From Streptomyces nymphaeiformis (lineage in GTDB: Bacteria > Actinomycetota > Actinomycetes > Streptomycetales > Streptomycetaceae), in NCBI RefSeq assembly GCF_014203895.1, contig NZ_JACHJY010000001.1, forward strand, positions 992,001-1,056,000: 64,000 bases of DNA. The letters are read 5' to 3'. Numbering within the stretch: the stretch's first letter is position 1; each line of letters begins with the position of its first letter. Both the position numbers and the translations under genes were made by a program. A model generated the notes under the pieces. That model did no database searches, was not told the origin of the DNA, and saw only the letters and a program-made list of their open reading frames with translations. This document shows, one piece after another, positions 55,441 through 63,881 of the stretch.

Positions 55441-56256
55441 TCAGGCCTTGAGGGCCGCGTCGATCGCCGTGTCGAACTCGGCCACCGTCATCGGCGGGTT
55501 GGTCGTGCCCTGGACCGTGACCGGCTTGCCGTTCATCTTCAGCGTCGGGGTGCCCTGCACCCCGCTGGCGTCGAAGGCCTTCGACATCTTCATCGCCCAC
55601 GCGTCGAACGTGCCGTCCTCGACGTTCTTCTTGAACTCGGCGTTGCCCTTGAGGGCCGGGACCGAGTCCGCCACCTCCAGGAGGTAGGAGTCCTTGGCGA
55701 ACTTGTCGTCCTTCTCCTCCGGGTGGAACTTCGTGGAGTACAGGGCGGACTTGTACTTCAGGAAGGCCTCGGGGCTGACGTTCAGCGCGGCGCCGAGCGC
55801 CGAGAGCGCGTTCTTCGAGCCCTCGCCCGGGATGCCGTTGTCGATGAAGGTGGCACCGACGTACCGGATCTTGTACTTGCCGGCCTCGACGTCCTTCTCG
55901 ACCGTGGAGCCCACGCTCTGCTCGAAGGTCGCGCAGACCGGGCAGCGCGAGTCCTCGTACAGCTCCAGGGTCTTCTTCGCCGAGTCCTTGCCGATGACGA
56001 CGGTCGTGCCGTCCGTGCCCGTGGTGTTCTTCGGGGCCGTCACGGACTTCGCGTCGGCCACCGACTCCCAGTGGGAGGGCTTGTTCGACTGGACGATCGC
56101 GAAGCCGATGCCGCCGGCGGCGGCCAGGACGGCCACGGCCGAGACGCCGACGATCACCTGTCGGCGCGCCCGGTCCTTCTTCGCCTGGCGCTCGCGCTCC
56201 TCGCGCAGTCGCTCGCGGGCGGCGGCCTTGTTGGCGTGGCTGTTGCGTGCACTCAT
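55441..56256 (-). CDS. Membrane-anchored DsbA-like thiol oxidoreductase
   Basis: 271 residues. A highly charged cytoplasmic start (HANKAAARERLREERERQAKKDRARR), one membrane helix (QVIVGVSAVAVLAAAGGIGFAIVQ) and an extracytoplasmic thioredoxin fold. The active site is C-P-V-C in LELYEDSRCPVCATFEQ; the cis-Pro region is ASGVQGTPTLKMNGKPV. It probably makes or shuffles disulfides in secreted proteins. The gene follows a membrane protein gene by 52 bases. Confidence 0.9.
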   Translation of the reverse strand: MSARNSHANKAAARERLREERERQAKKDRARRQVIVGVSAVAVLAAAGGIGFAIVQSNKPSHWESVADAKSVTAPKNTTGTDGTTVVIGKDSAKKTLELYEDSRCPVCATFEQSVGSTVEKDVEAGKYKIRYVGATFIDNGIPGEGSKNALSALGAALNVSPEAFLKYKSALYSTKFHPEEKDDKFAKDSYLLEVADSVPALKGNAEFKKNVEDGTFDAWAMKMSKAFDASGVQGTPTLKMNGKPVTVQGTTNPPMTVAEFDTAIDAALKA

Positions 56257-56308
56257 GATGCTGATCTCCGTGAAAGGTGGGGAAAGGCAGGGGGACGCGC
56301 GGGCCCGC

Positions 56309-57013
56309 TCAGACGAGAGCGAGCACCGGACGCGGCGGCCCCCGCCGCCCGACGGAGTGCACGAGAAGCCGGGCCCGGGAGGACCGGGGCCGCGCTGCGG
56401 GCCGGCCGGCCCGCAGCGGCGCCGGACCCGCGGCCCGGAAGAAGGCCGCCACCAGGAGCAGCGGCCGGAACGCGAAGGCCTCCACCGCGCGCAGCAGCCG
56501 GGCGAGCGCCCGCTCGCCGCCGCGCAGCCAGCACGCAGCCGACAGCCCCACGCCCACATGGGCCAGGAGCAGCAGCCAGGGCAGCGCGGGGTCGGGGGAG
56601 GAGAGCAGGGCGGCCGCGCCCCCGCTCTCCGGGGCCGTCACGCCGGGCAGTGGCGCGCCCACGGCGCCGCCGCAGAACCCCTCCACGCCCAACGAGCGCA
56701 GCGAGCCGGCGACCGGCCCGCCGGCGGGGCCGTAACAGACCGCCTGACCGCTGGTGAAGAGGGTGTCGGCGGCCAGCTCCAGCGGGACGAGGAGCCCGGC
56801 GATCGGGCCGAGGCCGCGCTCGCGGCCGGCCAGCGCGTACGCCACGGCGAAGACGGCGACCGCGACGGGGACGACCGTCCCGAGCGGCAGCGGCACGCCG
56901 GAGAGCAGCACGTGGGACGCCACGGACAGCGTCACGACCAGTGCCGTGAAGAACGCCGCCCGCAGCGCCCTCAGCTGCGTCCCTGCCATGTCCATCGTGG
57001 TGGAGTGTCCCAT
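56309..57013 (-). CDS. Membrane protein of unknown function upstream of the DsbA-like gene
   Basis: 234 residues with about five hydrophobic segments (LRAAFFTALVVTLSVASHVLLSG; VVPVAVAVFAVAYALAG; LGPIAGLLVPLELAADTLF; WLLLLAHVGVGLSAACWL; FAFRPLLLVAAFF). Two Cys lie in a probable external loop (GQAVCYGP ... EGFCGGAV). The C-terminus is Arg/Pro-rich. It may partner the DsbA-like protein, but no known DsbB or VKOR motif is seen. Confidence 0.65.
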   Translation of the reverse strand: MGHSTTMDMAGTQLRALRAAFFTALVVTLSVASHVLLSGVPLPLGTVVPVAVAVFAVAYALAGRERGLGPIAGLLVPLELAADTLFTSGQAVCYGPAGGPVAGSLRSLGVEGFCGGAVGAPLPGVTAPESGGAAALLSSPDPALPWLLLLAHVGVGLSAACWLRGGERALARLLRAVEAFAFRPLLLVAAFFRAAGPAPLRAGRPAARPRSSRARLLVHSVGRRGPPRPVLALV

Positions 57014-57055
57014 GCCGGCCCGTAAGGGGTCCCTAAGGACAAGCTGTGCGTTTTC

Positions 57056-58381
57056 CTACAGCCCCGGGATCCGGCCGTTGCGGAAGAGGTCCACGAAGAT
57101 CTGGTGGTCCGCCCGCGCCCGCGCCCCGTACGTGTGCGCGAAGTCGACCAGGAGCTGCGCGAAGCCCTCCTCGTCGGCCGCGATCGCCGCGTCGATGGCC
57201 CGCTCCGTCGAGAACGGCACCAGGGAGTGCCCGCTGGAGTCGTCCGCCGCCGCGTGCATCGTGGCGGTCGCCCGGCCCAGGTCGGCGACGGTGGCCGCGA
57301 TCTCCTGCGGGTCGTCGATGTCCGACCAGTCCAGGTCCACCGCGTACGGCGACACCTCGGCGACGAGCTGTCCGGCCCCGTCCAGCTCCGTCCAGCCGAG
57401 CCACGGGTCGGCGTGCGCCTGGAGCGCCCGCTGCGAGATCACGGTGCGGTGGCCCTCGTGCCGGAAGTACGCCCGTACCGCCGCGTCCGTGACGTGCCGC
57501 GAGACCGCCGGGGTCTGCGCCTGCTTCATGTAGATCACGACGTCGTTCTCGAGGGCGTCGCTGTTGCCCTCCAGGAGGATGTTGTACGAGGGGAGGCCGG
57601 CCGAGCCGATGCCGATCCCGCGCCGCCCGACGACGTCCTTCACGCGGTACGAGTCGGGGCGGGCGAGGGAGGACTCGGGCAGGGTCTCCAGGTAGCCGTC
57701 GAAGGCCGCGAGGACCTTGTACCGGGTGGCCGCGTCCAGCTCGATCGAGCCGCCGCCCGCCGCGAAGCGCCGCTCGAAGTCGCGGATCTCGGTCATCGAG
57801 TCGAGCAGCCCGAAGCGGGTCAGGGCCCGGGCCTCGCGCAGGGCGCCGAGCAGCGCCCCCTCGGCGGTCTCCAGGGTGAAGGCGGGGACCTCGTCGCCCT
57901 TGGCGCCGGTCGCGAGGGCGTGGATCCGCTCCCGGTACGCGCCCGCGTAGATCCGGACGAGCTCGGTGATCTGCTCGTCGCTGAGCGCCTTCGCGTAGCC
58001 GATCAGCGCGAGGGAGGCGGACAGCCGCTTGAGGTCCCAGGTGAAGGGGCCGACGTAGGCCTCGTCGAAGTCGTTGACGTTGAAGACGAGGCGCCCGTTG
58101 GCGTCCATGTAGGTGCCGAAGTTCTCGGCGTGGAGGTCGCCGTGGATCCAGACCCGGCCGGTCCGCTCGTCCAGGTAGGGGCCACCGTGGGCCTCGCGCT
58201 CCAGGTCCGAGTAGAACAGGCAGGCCGTGCCCCGGTAGAACGCGAAGGCGGATCCGGCCATCTTCCGGAACTTGACGCGGAAGGCCGCGGGGTCGGCGGC
58301 GAGGAGCTCGCCGAAGGCGGTGTCGAAGACGGCGAGGATGTGCTCACCGCGCTCTGTCGCGGTGGGCTGCGGGACCGACAT
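57056..58381 (-). CDS. DUF2252 protein, kinase-like fold
   Basis: 441 residues. The pattern WIHGDLHAENFGTYMDANGRLVFNVNDFDEAYVGPFTWDLKRL resembles the catalytic loop and metal-binding Asp of aminoglycoside-phosphotransferase-type kinases. Other family blocks: FRVKFRKMAGSAFAFYRGTACLFYSDL near the N-terminus and VVGRRGIGIGSAGLPSYNILLEG. Substrate unknown. It is on the minus strand, divergent from dnaE. Confidence 0.85.
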   Translation of the reverse strand: MSVPQPTATERGEHILAVFDTAFGELLAADPAAFRVKFRKMAGSAFAFYRGTACLFYSDLEREAHGGPYLDERTGRVWIHGDLHAENFGTYMDANGRLVFNVNDFDEAYVGPFTWDLKRLSASLALIGYAKALSDEQITELVRIYAGAYRERIHALATGAKGDEVPAFTLETAEGALLGALREARALTRFGLLDSMTEIRDFERRFAAGGGSIELDAATRYKVLAAFDGYLETLPESSLARPDSYRVKDVVGRRGIGIGSAGLPSYNILLEGNSDALENDVVIYMKQAQTPAVSRHVTDAAVRAYFRHEGHRTVISQRALQAHADPWLGWTELDGAGQLVAEVSPYAVDLDWSDIDDPQEIAATVADLGRATATMHAAADDSSGHSLVPFSTERAIDAAIAADEEGFAQLLVDFAHTYGARARADHQIFVDLFRNGRIPGL

Positions 58382-58474
58382 CGAGGGTGCCTCCTGGTGC
58401 GATACTGATCATGACAAATGGGACAGGTGTTCCCGGTCTCCCAACGCGCGACGGTACTCCGGAGTGCCCGGTCG

Positions 58475-58497
58475 TTGTCAGTCGGGCGACGTAGACT
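58475..58497 (+). promoter_or_regulatory. PafBC/RecA-NDp-like promoter of dnaE
   Basis: TTGTCAGTC (58,475-58,483), exactly 8 bases, then TAGACT (58,492-58,497). This is an almost exact fit to tTGTCRgtg-N8-TAnnnT. The predicted start is near 58,504, leaving a 35-base leader with GCCGGAGG before the GTG at 58,539. Confidence 0.65.
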
Positions 58498-58538
58498 TCG
58501 ACGCTGTCCCCCCAGAAATTCAGCCGGAGGCCTCCCCC

Positions 58539-61500
58539 GTGACCAAGCCGCCCTTCACGCACCTCCACGTCCACACCCAGTACTCGCTGCTGGACGGTGC
58601 CGCGCGGCTGAAGGACATGTTCAACGCGTGCAACGAGATGGGCATGACCCACATCGCCATGTCCGACCACGGCAACCTGCACGGGGCGTACGACTTCTTC
58701 CACACCGCGAAGAAGGCCGGTGTGACGCCGATCATCGGCATCGAGGCGTACGTGGCGCCCGAGTCCCGGCGCAACAAGCGGAAGATCCAGTGGGGCCAGC
58801 CGCACCAGAAGCGGGACGACGTCTCCGGTTCCGGCGGTTACACCCACAAGACGATCTGGGCGGCGAACTCCACCGGACTCCACAACCTCTTCAAGCTCTC
58901 CTCCGACGCGTACGCCGAGGGCTGGCTGCAGAAGTGGCCCCGGATGGACAAGGAGACCATCTCCCAGTGGTCCGAGGGCCTGATCGCCTCCACCGGCTGC
59001 CCCTCCGGCGAGCTGCAGACCCGCCTCCGCCTCGGCCAGTTCGACGAGGCCCTGAAGTCCGCCTCCGAGTACCAGGACATCTTCGGCAAGGACCGGTACT
59101 TCCTGGAGCTGATGGACCACGGCATCGAGATCGAGCACCGGGTCCGCGACGGGCTCCTGGAGATCGGCAAGAAGCTCGGCATCCCGCCGCTGGTGACGAA
59201 CGACTCGCACTACACGTACGCGCACGAGGCCGGCGCGCACGACGCCCTGCTGTGCATCCAGACCGGCAAGAACCTCTCGGACCCGGACCGCTTCAAGTTC
59301 GACGGCACCGGCTACTACCTGAAGTCGACGGACGAGATGTATGCCGTCGACTCCTCGGACGCCTGGCAGGAGGGCTGCCGCAACACGCTCCTCGTCGCGG
59401 AGCAGATCGACACCTCCGGCATGTTCGAGGCCAAGAACCTCATGCCGAAGTTCGACATCCCCGAGGGCTACACCGAGGTCACCTGGTTCCGCGCGGAGAC
59501 CATGAAGGGCATGCACCGCCGCTTCCCCGGCGGCATCCCCGAGGACCGCATGAAGCAGGTCGAGTACGAGATGGACACCATCATCTCGATGGGCTTCCCG
59601 GGCTACTTCCTCGTGGTCGCCGACTTCATCATGTGGGCGAAGAGCCAGGGCATCGCCGTCGGCCCCGGCCGAGGCTCCGCGGCCGGCTCGATCGTCGCGT
59701 ACGCCATGGGCATCACCGACCTCGACCCGATCCCGCACGGTCTGATCTTCGAGCGCTTCCTCAACCCCGAGCGCATCTCGATGCCCGACGTCGACATCGA
59801 CTTCGACGAGCGTCGGCGCGTCGAGGTGATCCGGTACGTGACCGAGAAGTACGGCTCCGACAAGGTCGCCATGATCGGCACGTACGGAAAGATCAAGGCG
59901 AAGAACGCCATCAAGGACTCCGCGCGCGTCCTGGGCTACCCGTACGCCATGGGCGACCGCCTCACCAAGGCCATGCCCGCCGACGTCCTCGGCAAGGGCA
60001 TCGACCTCAGCGGCATCACCGACCCCTCGCACCCGCGCTACAGCGAGGCCGGCGAGATCCGCGCGATGTACGAGAACGAGCCGGACGTCAAGAAGGTCAT
60101 CGACACCGCCCGCGGCGTCGAGGGCCTGGTCCGCCAGATGGGCGTGCACGCCGCCGGCGTCATCATGTCCAGCGAGCCGATCGTCGACCACGCCCCGATC
60201 TGGGTGCGGCACACCGACGGCGTCACCATCACGCAGTGGGACTACCCGCAGTGCGAGTCGCTCGGCCTGCTGAAGATGGACTTCCTCGGCCTGCGCAACC
60301 TCACGATCATGGACGACGCCGTCAAGATGGTGAAGTCCAACAAGGGGATCGACATCGATCTCCTGGCGCTGCCGCTCGACGACCAGAAGACCTTCGAACT
60401 GCTCCAGCGCGGTGACACCCTCGGCGTCTTCCAGTTCGACGGCGGGCCCATGCGCTCGCTGCTGCGGCTGATGAAGCCCGACAACTTCGAAGACATCTCC
60501 GCCGTGTCCGCCCTGTACCGGCCGGGCCCGATGGGCATGAACTCGCACACGAACTACGCCCTGCGCAAGAACGGCCAGCAGGAGATCACCCCGATCCACC
60601 CCGAGCTGGAGAAGCCGCTCGAAGAGGTGCTCGCGGTCACCTACGGCCTCATCGTGTACCAGGAGCAGGTGCAGAAGGCCGCGCAGATCATCGCCGGCTA
60701 CTCGCTCGGCGAGGCCGACATCCTCCGCCGCGTCATGGGCAAGAAGAAGCCCGAGGAGCTGGCGAAGAACTTCACCATCTTCCAGGCCGGAGCCAAGAAG
60801 AACGGCTACAGCGACGAGGCCATCCAGGCCCTCTGGGACGTCCTGGTCCCCTTCGCCGGCTACGCCTTCAACAAGGCGCACTCCGCCGCGTACGGCCTGG
60901 TCTCCTACTGGACCGCCTACCTCAAGGCGAACCACCCCGCCGAGTACATGGCGGGACTGCTCACCTCGGTCAAGGACGACAAGGACAAGTCCGCGGTCTA
61001 CCTGAACGAGTGCCGCCGCATGGGCATCAAGGTCCTCCCGCCGAACGTGAACGAGTCCGAGTCGAACTTCGCCGCCCAGGGCGACGACGTGATCCTCTTC
61101 GGCCTCACCGCCGTCCGGAACGTCGGCTCCAACGTCGTCGAGTCGATCATCAAGTCGCGCAAGGCCAAGGGGAAGTACTCCTCCTTCCCCGACTTCCTCG
61201 ACAAGGTCGAGGCCGTCGTCTGCAACAAGCGGACCGTCGAGTCGCTGATCAAGGCCGGCGCCTTCGACGAGATGGGCCACACCCGCAAGGGCCTGGTCGC
61301 CCACCACGAACCCATGATCGACAACGTGGTGGCGGTCAAGCGCAAGGAGGCCGAGGGACAGTTCGACCTCTTCGGAGGGATGGGCGACGAGGCGAGCGAC
61401 GAGCCCGGCTTCGGCCTGGACGTCGAGTTCTCCGACGTCGAGTGGGAGAAGTCCTACCTGCTCGCCCAGGAGCGCGAGATGCTCGGCCTGTACGTCTCCG

Positions 61501-62078
61501 ACCACCCGCTCTTCGGCATCGAGCACGTCCTGTCCGACAAGACGGACGCGGCGATCTCCCAGCTCACCGGCGGCGAGCACGCCGACGGTGCGGTCGTCAC
61601 CATCGGCGGCATCATCTCCGGCCTCCAGCGCAAGATGACCAAGCAGGGCAACGCCTGGGCGATCGCCACCGTCGAGGACCTGGCCGGCTCCATCGAGTGC
61701 ATGTTCTTCCCGGCCACCTACCAGCTGGTCTCCACCCAGCTGGTCGAGGACACGGTCGTCTTCGTGAAGGGCCGCCTCGACAAGCGCGAGGACGTGCCCC
61801 GCCTGGTCGCGATGGAGCTGATGGTCCCCGACCTGTCGAACGCCGGGACCAACGCGCCGGTGGTCCTCACCATCCCGACGGTGAAGGTGACCCCGCCGAT
61901 GGTCAGCAGGCTCGGCGAGATCCTCAAGCACCACAAGGGCAACACCGAGGTGCGGATCAAGCTCCAGGGCCCGCGGAAGACCACCGTGCTCCGGCTCGAC
62001 CGGCACCGGGTCCAGCCCGACCCGGCGCTCTTCGGCGACCTGAAGGTGCTGCTCGGCCCGTCCTGCCTGGCCGGCTGA
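58539..62078 (+). CDS. dnaE: DNA polymerase III alpha subunit, replicative
   Basis: 1,179 residues from GTG behind GCCGGAGG. An N-terminal PHP domain (FTHLHVHTQYSLLDGAARL, MTHIAMSDHGNLHGAYDF), palm with catalytic Asp residues D417 and D419 (MPDVDIDFDERRR), PGRGSAAGSIVAYAMGITDLDP, thumb and fingers, a helix-hairpin-helix region, and an OB fold near residues 990-1070 (TIGGIISGLQRKMTKQGNAWAIATVEDLAGSIECMFFP). It synthesises both strands at the fork. Length equals DnaE1-type enzymes; nothing suggests the error-prone DnaE2. Confidence 0.97.
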   Translation: MTKPPFTHLHVHTQYSLLDGAARLKDMFNACNEMGMTHIAMSDHGNLHGAYDFFHTAKKAGVTPIIGIEAYVAPESRRNKRKIQWGQPHQKRDDVSGSGGYTHKTIWAANSTGLHNLFKLSSDAYAEGWLQKWPRMDKETISQWSEGLIASTGCPSGELQTRLRLGQFDEALKSASEYQDIFGKDRYFLELMDHGIEIEHRVRDGLLEIGKKLGIPPLVTNDSHYTYAHEAGAHDALLCIQTGKNLSDPDRFKFDGTGYYLKSTDEMYAVDSSDAWQEGCRNTLLVAEQIDTSGMFEAKNLMPKFDIPEGYTEVTWFRAETMKGMHRRFPGGIPEDRMKQVEYEMDTIISMGFPGYFLVVADFIMWAKSQGIAVGPGRGSAAGSIVAYAMGITDLDPIPHGLIFERFLNPERISMPDVDIDFDERRRVEVIRYVTEKYGSDKVAMIGTYGKIKAKNAIKDSARVLGYPYAMGDRLTKAMPADVLGKGIDLSGITDPSHPRYSEAGEIRAMYENEPDVKKVIDTARGVEGLVRQMGVHAAGVIMSSEPIVDHAPIWVRHTDGVTITQWDYPQCESLGLLKMDFLGLRNLTIMDDAVKMVKSNKGIDIDLLALPLDDQKTFELLQRGDTLGVFQFDGGPMRSLLRLMKPDNFEDISAVSALYRPGPMGMNSHTNYALRKNGQQEITPIHPELEKPLEEVLAVTYGLIVYQEQVQKAAQIIAGYSLGEADILRRVMGKKKPEELAKNFTIFQAGAKKNGYSDEAIQALWDVLVPFAGYAFNKAHSAAYGLVSYWTAYLKANHPAEYMAGLLTSVKDDKDKSAVYLNECRRMGIKVLPPNVNESESNFAAQGDDVILFGLTAVRNVGSNVVESIIKSRKAKGKYSSFPDFLDKVEAVVCNKRTVESLIKAGAFDEMGHTRKGLVAHHEPMIDNVVAVKRKEAEGQFDLFGGMGDEASDEPGFGLDVEFSDVEWEKSYLLAQEREMLGLYVSDHPLFGIEHVLSDKTDAAISQLTGGEHADGAVVTIGGIISGLQRKMTKQGNAWAIATVEDLAGSIECMFFPATYQLVSTQLVEDTVVFVKGRLDKREDVPRLVAMELMVPDLSNAGTNAPVVLTIPTVKVTPPMVSRLGEILKHHKGNTEVRIKLQGPRKTTVLRLDRHRVQPDPALFGDLKVLLGPSCLAG

Positions 62079-62093
62079 CCCCGGTACGCATGC

Positions 62094-62132
62094 GCAAGGG
62101 GCGCGCCCGTCGTCACGGGCGCGCCCCTTTGC
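62094..62132. terminator. Bidirectional terminator of dnaE and the small basic protein gene
   Basis: GGGGCGCGCCCGT pairs perfectly with ACGGGCGCGCCCC, extended by GCAA/TTTGC, with a 4-base loop and TTT tract. It sits between the convergent stop codons. Confidence 0.88.
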
Positions 62133-62147
62133 CGTATGCGAAAGCCG

Positions 62148-62318
62148 TCAGTTGTGGCCGAAGCGCTTCTGACGGCCCTTGCGGGCCATGTCACCGGGTG
62201 TCACCTGGCTCGCGCGCTGCTCGGCCTGCGACTCCATCGAGGACTGCTGGGCCTGCTGCGTGCCGCGCTCGGCGGGCGACTGCTGCTTCTGACTGCGGTT
62301 CTGGTTGCGGTTCTTGGC
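62148..62318 (-). CDS. 56-residue hydrophilic basic protein
   Basis: Reads MAKNRNQNRSQKQQSPAERG then TQQAQQSSMESQAEQRASQV and TPGDMARKGRQKRFGHN. It has a GAGGCACACCC ribosome-site region, a proper stop, and a bidirectional terminator just after it. It is rich in Gln, Arg, Ser and Asn with no hydrophobic core, so probably disordered. The shape recalls small acid-soluble spore or nucleic-acid-associated proteins, but no domain is recognised. The gene is convergent with dnaE. Confidence 0.8.
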   Translation of the reverse strand, partial: AKNRNQNRSQKQQSPAERGTQQAQQSSMESQAEQRASQVTPGDMARKGRQKRFGHN

Positions 62319-62547
62319 CATGGGGTGTGCCTCCTCAAAGGGACCTAGGGGCCAGGGCCGCTGTCAGACTCACACACGGTACGAACCGCCGCATGTTGGA
62401 TCATTACGGAGCGTAAGGGCGGCCTCGGCGTGATGCTCGCCACGCCGATGATCCAGTTCCGGACGTCAAGCACCTGGCCGTCGGGCAGACTCGAAGGAAC
62501 CCGAAGCACCCTTTCGAACCCGAGGCTCCCGAAAGAGGGTGGAACAC

Positions 62548-63870
62548 GTGGACCGCTGCGTCGTCCTGGTGGACGCCGGCTACCTGCTGGGCGCCGCCGC
62601 CAGCCTCCTCGCCGGGGAACCGGCCCGCTCCCGGATCACCGTCGACCACGCCGGGCTGATCCAGCAGCTGCGGCAGCGCGCCGAGGCCGAGACCGCCCTG
62701 CCGCTCCTGCGGATCTACTGGTTCGACGGCGCGCCCGACCGGGTGCCCCAGCCCGAGCACCGCAGACTGCGCGTGATGCCCCGGGTCACCGTCCGGCTCG
62801 GCGCCCTGACCAGGAGCGACGGGCGCTGGGCGCAGAAGGGCGTCGACGCGGCCATGCACACCGAGCTGACCGAGCTCGCCAGGAACAGGGCCTGCTCCGA
62901 CATCGTGCTCGTCACCGGCGACGGCGACCTGCTGCCCGGCCTCATGTCGGCCAAGGAGCACGGCGTCGCCGTCCACCTGTGGGCCGTCCAGGCCGCCGAC
63001 GGCGACTACAACCAGTCCGAGGACCTGGTCGCCGAGGCCGACGAGCGGCGGGTCCTCGACCGGGCCTGGATCACCCGCGCCGTCCGCGCCAAGGACCTCA
63101 CCGGCATCTGCGCGCCGCCGCCCGCCCCGCGCCCGGAGATCGCCGCCATCCTCTCCGCGCCGCTGCCCGAGGCCGCCCTCGCCGCCTCCGCCGAACGGGC
63201 CGCCGAGGCCGCCGCCGCGGCCGCCCGGAACGGCGCACCGGCCCCCGCGGAGCCGGTCGGCGACGGCGGCCACGAGCACGCCCACGCCAACGGCCACGTC
63301 CGTGAGGACCAGGAGGTCCACGGCCCCGGGGTGCCCGCCCCGGCGAACGGCAAGGGCGTCCCCACCCCCAAGGACCTCGCCGGACTGCGCGGACCCGCCA
63401 CCGTCGGCACCCCGGTCCCGCAGGGCGCGAGCGCGCTCCGCTGGTCCTCCGACCGGGGCTGGATCGACCGCCCCGCCCCCTCCCTCGGCGAGCCGGCCGA
63501 GACCGCCACCCTGCCCACCCTCGCCGCGCTCACCAGCGCGGAGCAGCGCTGGGCGGACCGCGAGGAGGACATCACCACCGTCGGCGGCGACCCGTTCGAG
63601 GTCGGGCAGGTGTTCGCCCGCCGCTGGATGGAGCGGCTCCCCGAGCAGAGCCACGTCCAGAAACTCTCCACCCTCTACCCGCGCATCCCGCACCGCATCG
63701 ACGGCGAACTCCTCCGCTACGCCGCGCGTTTCGGACTTCTCGCCCACAAGGACGACCAGATCGACGAGCACGACCGGTACGCGATCCGGGCCGGATTCTG
63801 GCGCGAGATCGACGTCCGGGCCGCCGCCGAACCCGCCCCCGCGCCCGGAGCGGGCCCGGCGACCCCGTAA
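62548..63870 (+). CDS. NYN-domain (PIN-like) protein, putative ribonuclease
   Basis: About 440 residues from the GTG at 62,548, 8 bases after GAAAGAGGG. The NYN domain spans about 1-190: VDRCVVLVDAGYLLGAA (first Asp), RWAQKGVDAAMHTEL, SDIVLVTGDGDLLPGLMSAKEHGVAVHLW (clustered Asp), EDLVAEADERRVLD. These acidic residues would bind a catalytic metal. A long Ala/Pro/Gly linker leads to a C-terminal region (EQRWADREEDITTVGGDPFEVGQVFARRWMERLPEQSHVQKLSTLYPRIPHRIDGELLRYA) that resembles a LOTUS/OST-HTH-like helical domain. RNA substrates are unknown. Confidence 0.85.
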   Translation: MDRCVVLVDAGYLLGAAASLLAGEPARSRITVDHAGLIQQLRQRAEAETALPLLRIYWFDGAPDRVPQPEHRRLRVMPRVTVRLGALTRSDGRWAQKGVDAAMHTELTELARNRACSDIVLVTGDGDLLPGLMSAKEHGVAVHLWAVQAADGDYNQSEDLVAEADERRVLDRAWITRAVRAKDLTGICAPPPAPRPEIAAILSAPLPEAALAASAERAAEAAAAAARNGAPAPAEPVGDGGHEHAHANGHVREDQEVHGPGVPAPANGKGVPTPKDLAGLRGPATVGTPVPQGASALRWSSDRGWIDRPAPSLGEPAETATLPTLAALTSAEQRWADREEDITTVGGDPFEVGQVFARRWMERLPEQSHVQKLSTLYPRIPHRIDGELLRYAARFGLLAHKDDQIDEHDRYAIRAGFWREIDVRAAAEPAPAPGAGPATP

Positions 63871-63873
63871 TCT
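63868..63873 (+). promoter_or_regulatory. -10 box for a leaderless ABC ATPase gene
   Basis: TAATCT lies 8 bases before the GTG at 63,882 and overlaps the stop of the NYN gene; no ribosome site lies between. Confidence 0.45.
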
Positions 63874-63881
63874 CTTTCTCC

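Noticed and set aside
58344..62006. Very long open frame on the minus strand opposite dnaE (about 1,220 codons)
   Set aside because: Mirror frame caused by the GC-rich codon bias of dnaE. The translation is low-complexity (Val, Asp, Leu, Gly, Ala, Arg) with no domain, while the plus strand encodes complete DNA polymerase III alpha.
58539..62078. Error-prone DnaE2 instead of replicative DnaE, because of the damage-type promoter
   Set aside because: Full length (1,179 residues), intact PHP and C-terminal OB regions, and no imuA/imuB neighbours all fit the main replicative subunit.
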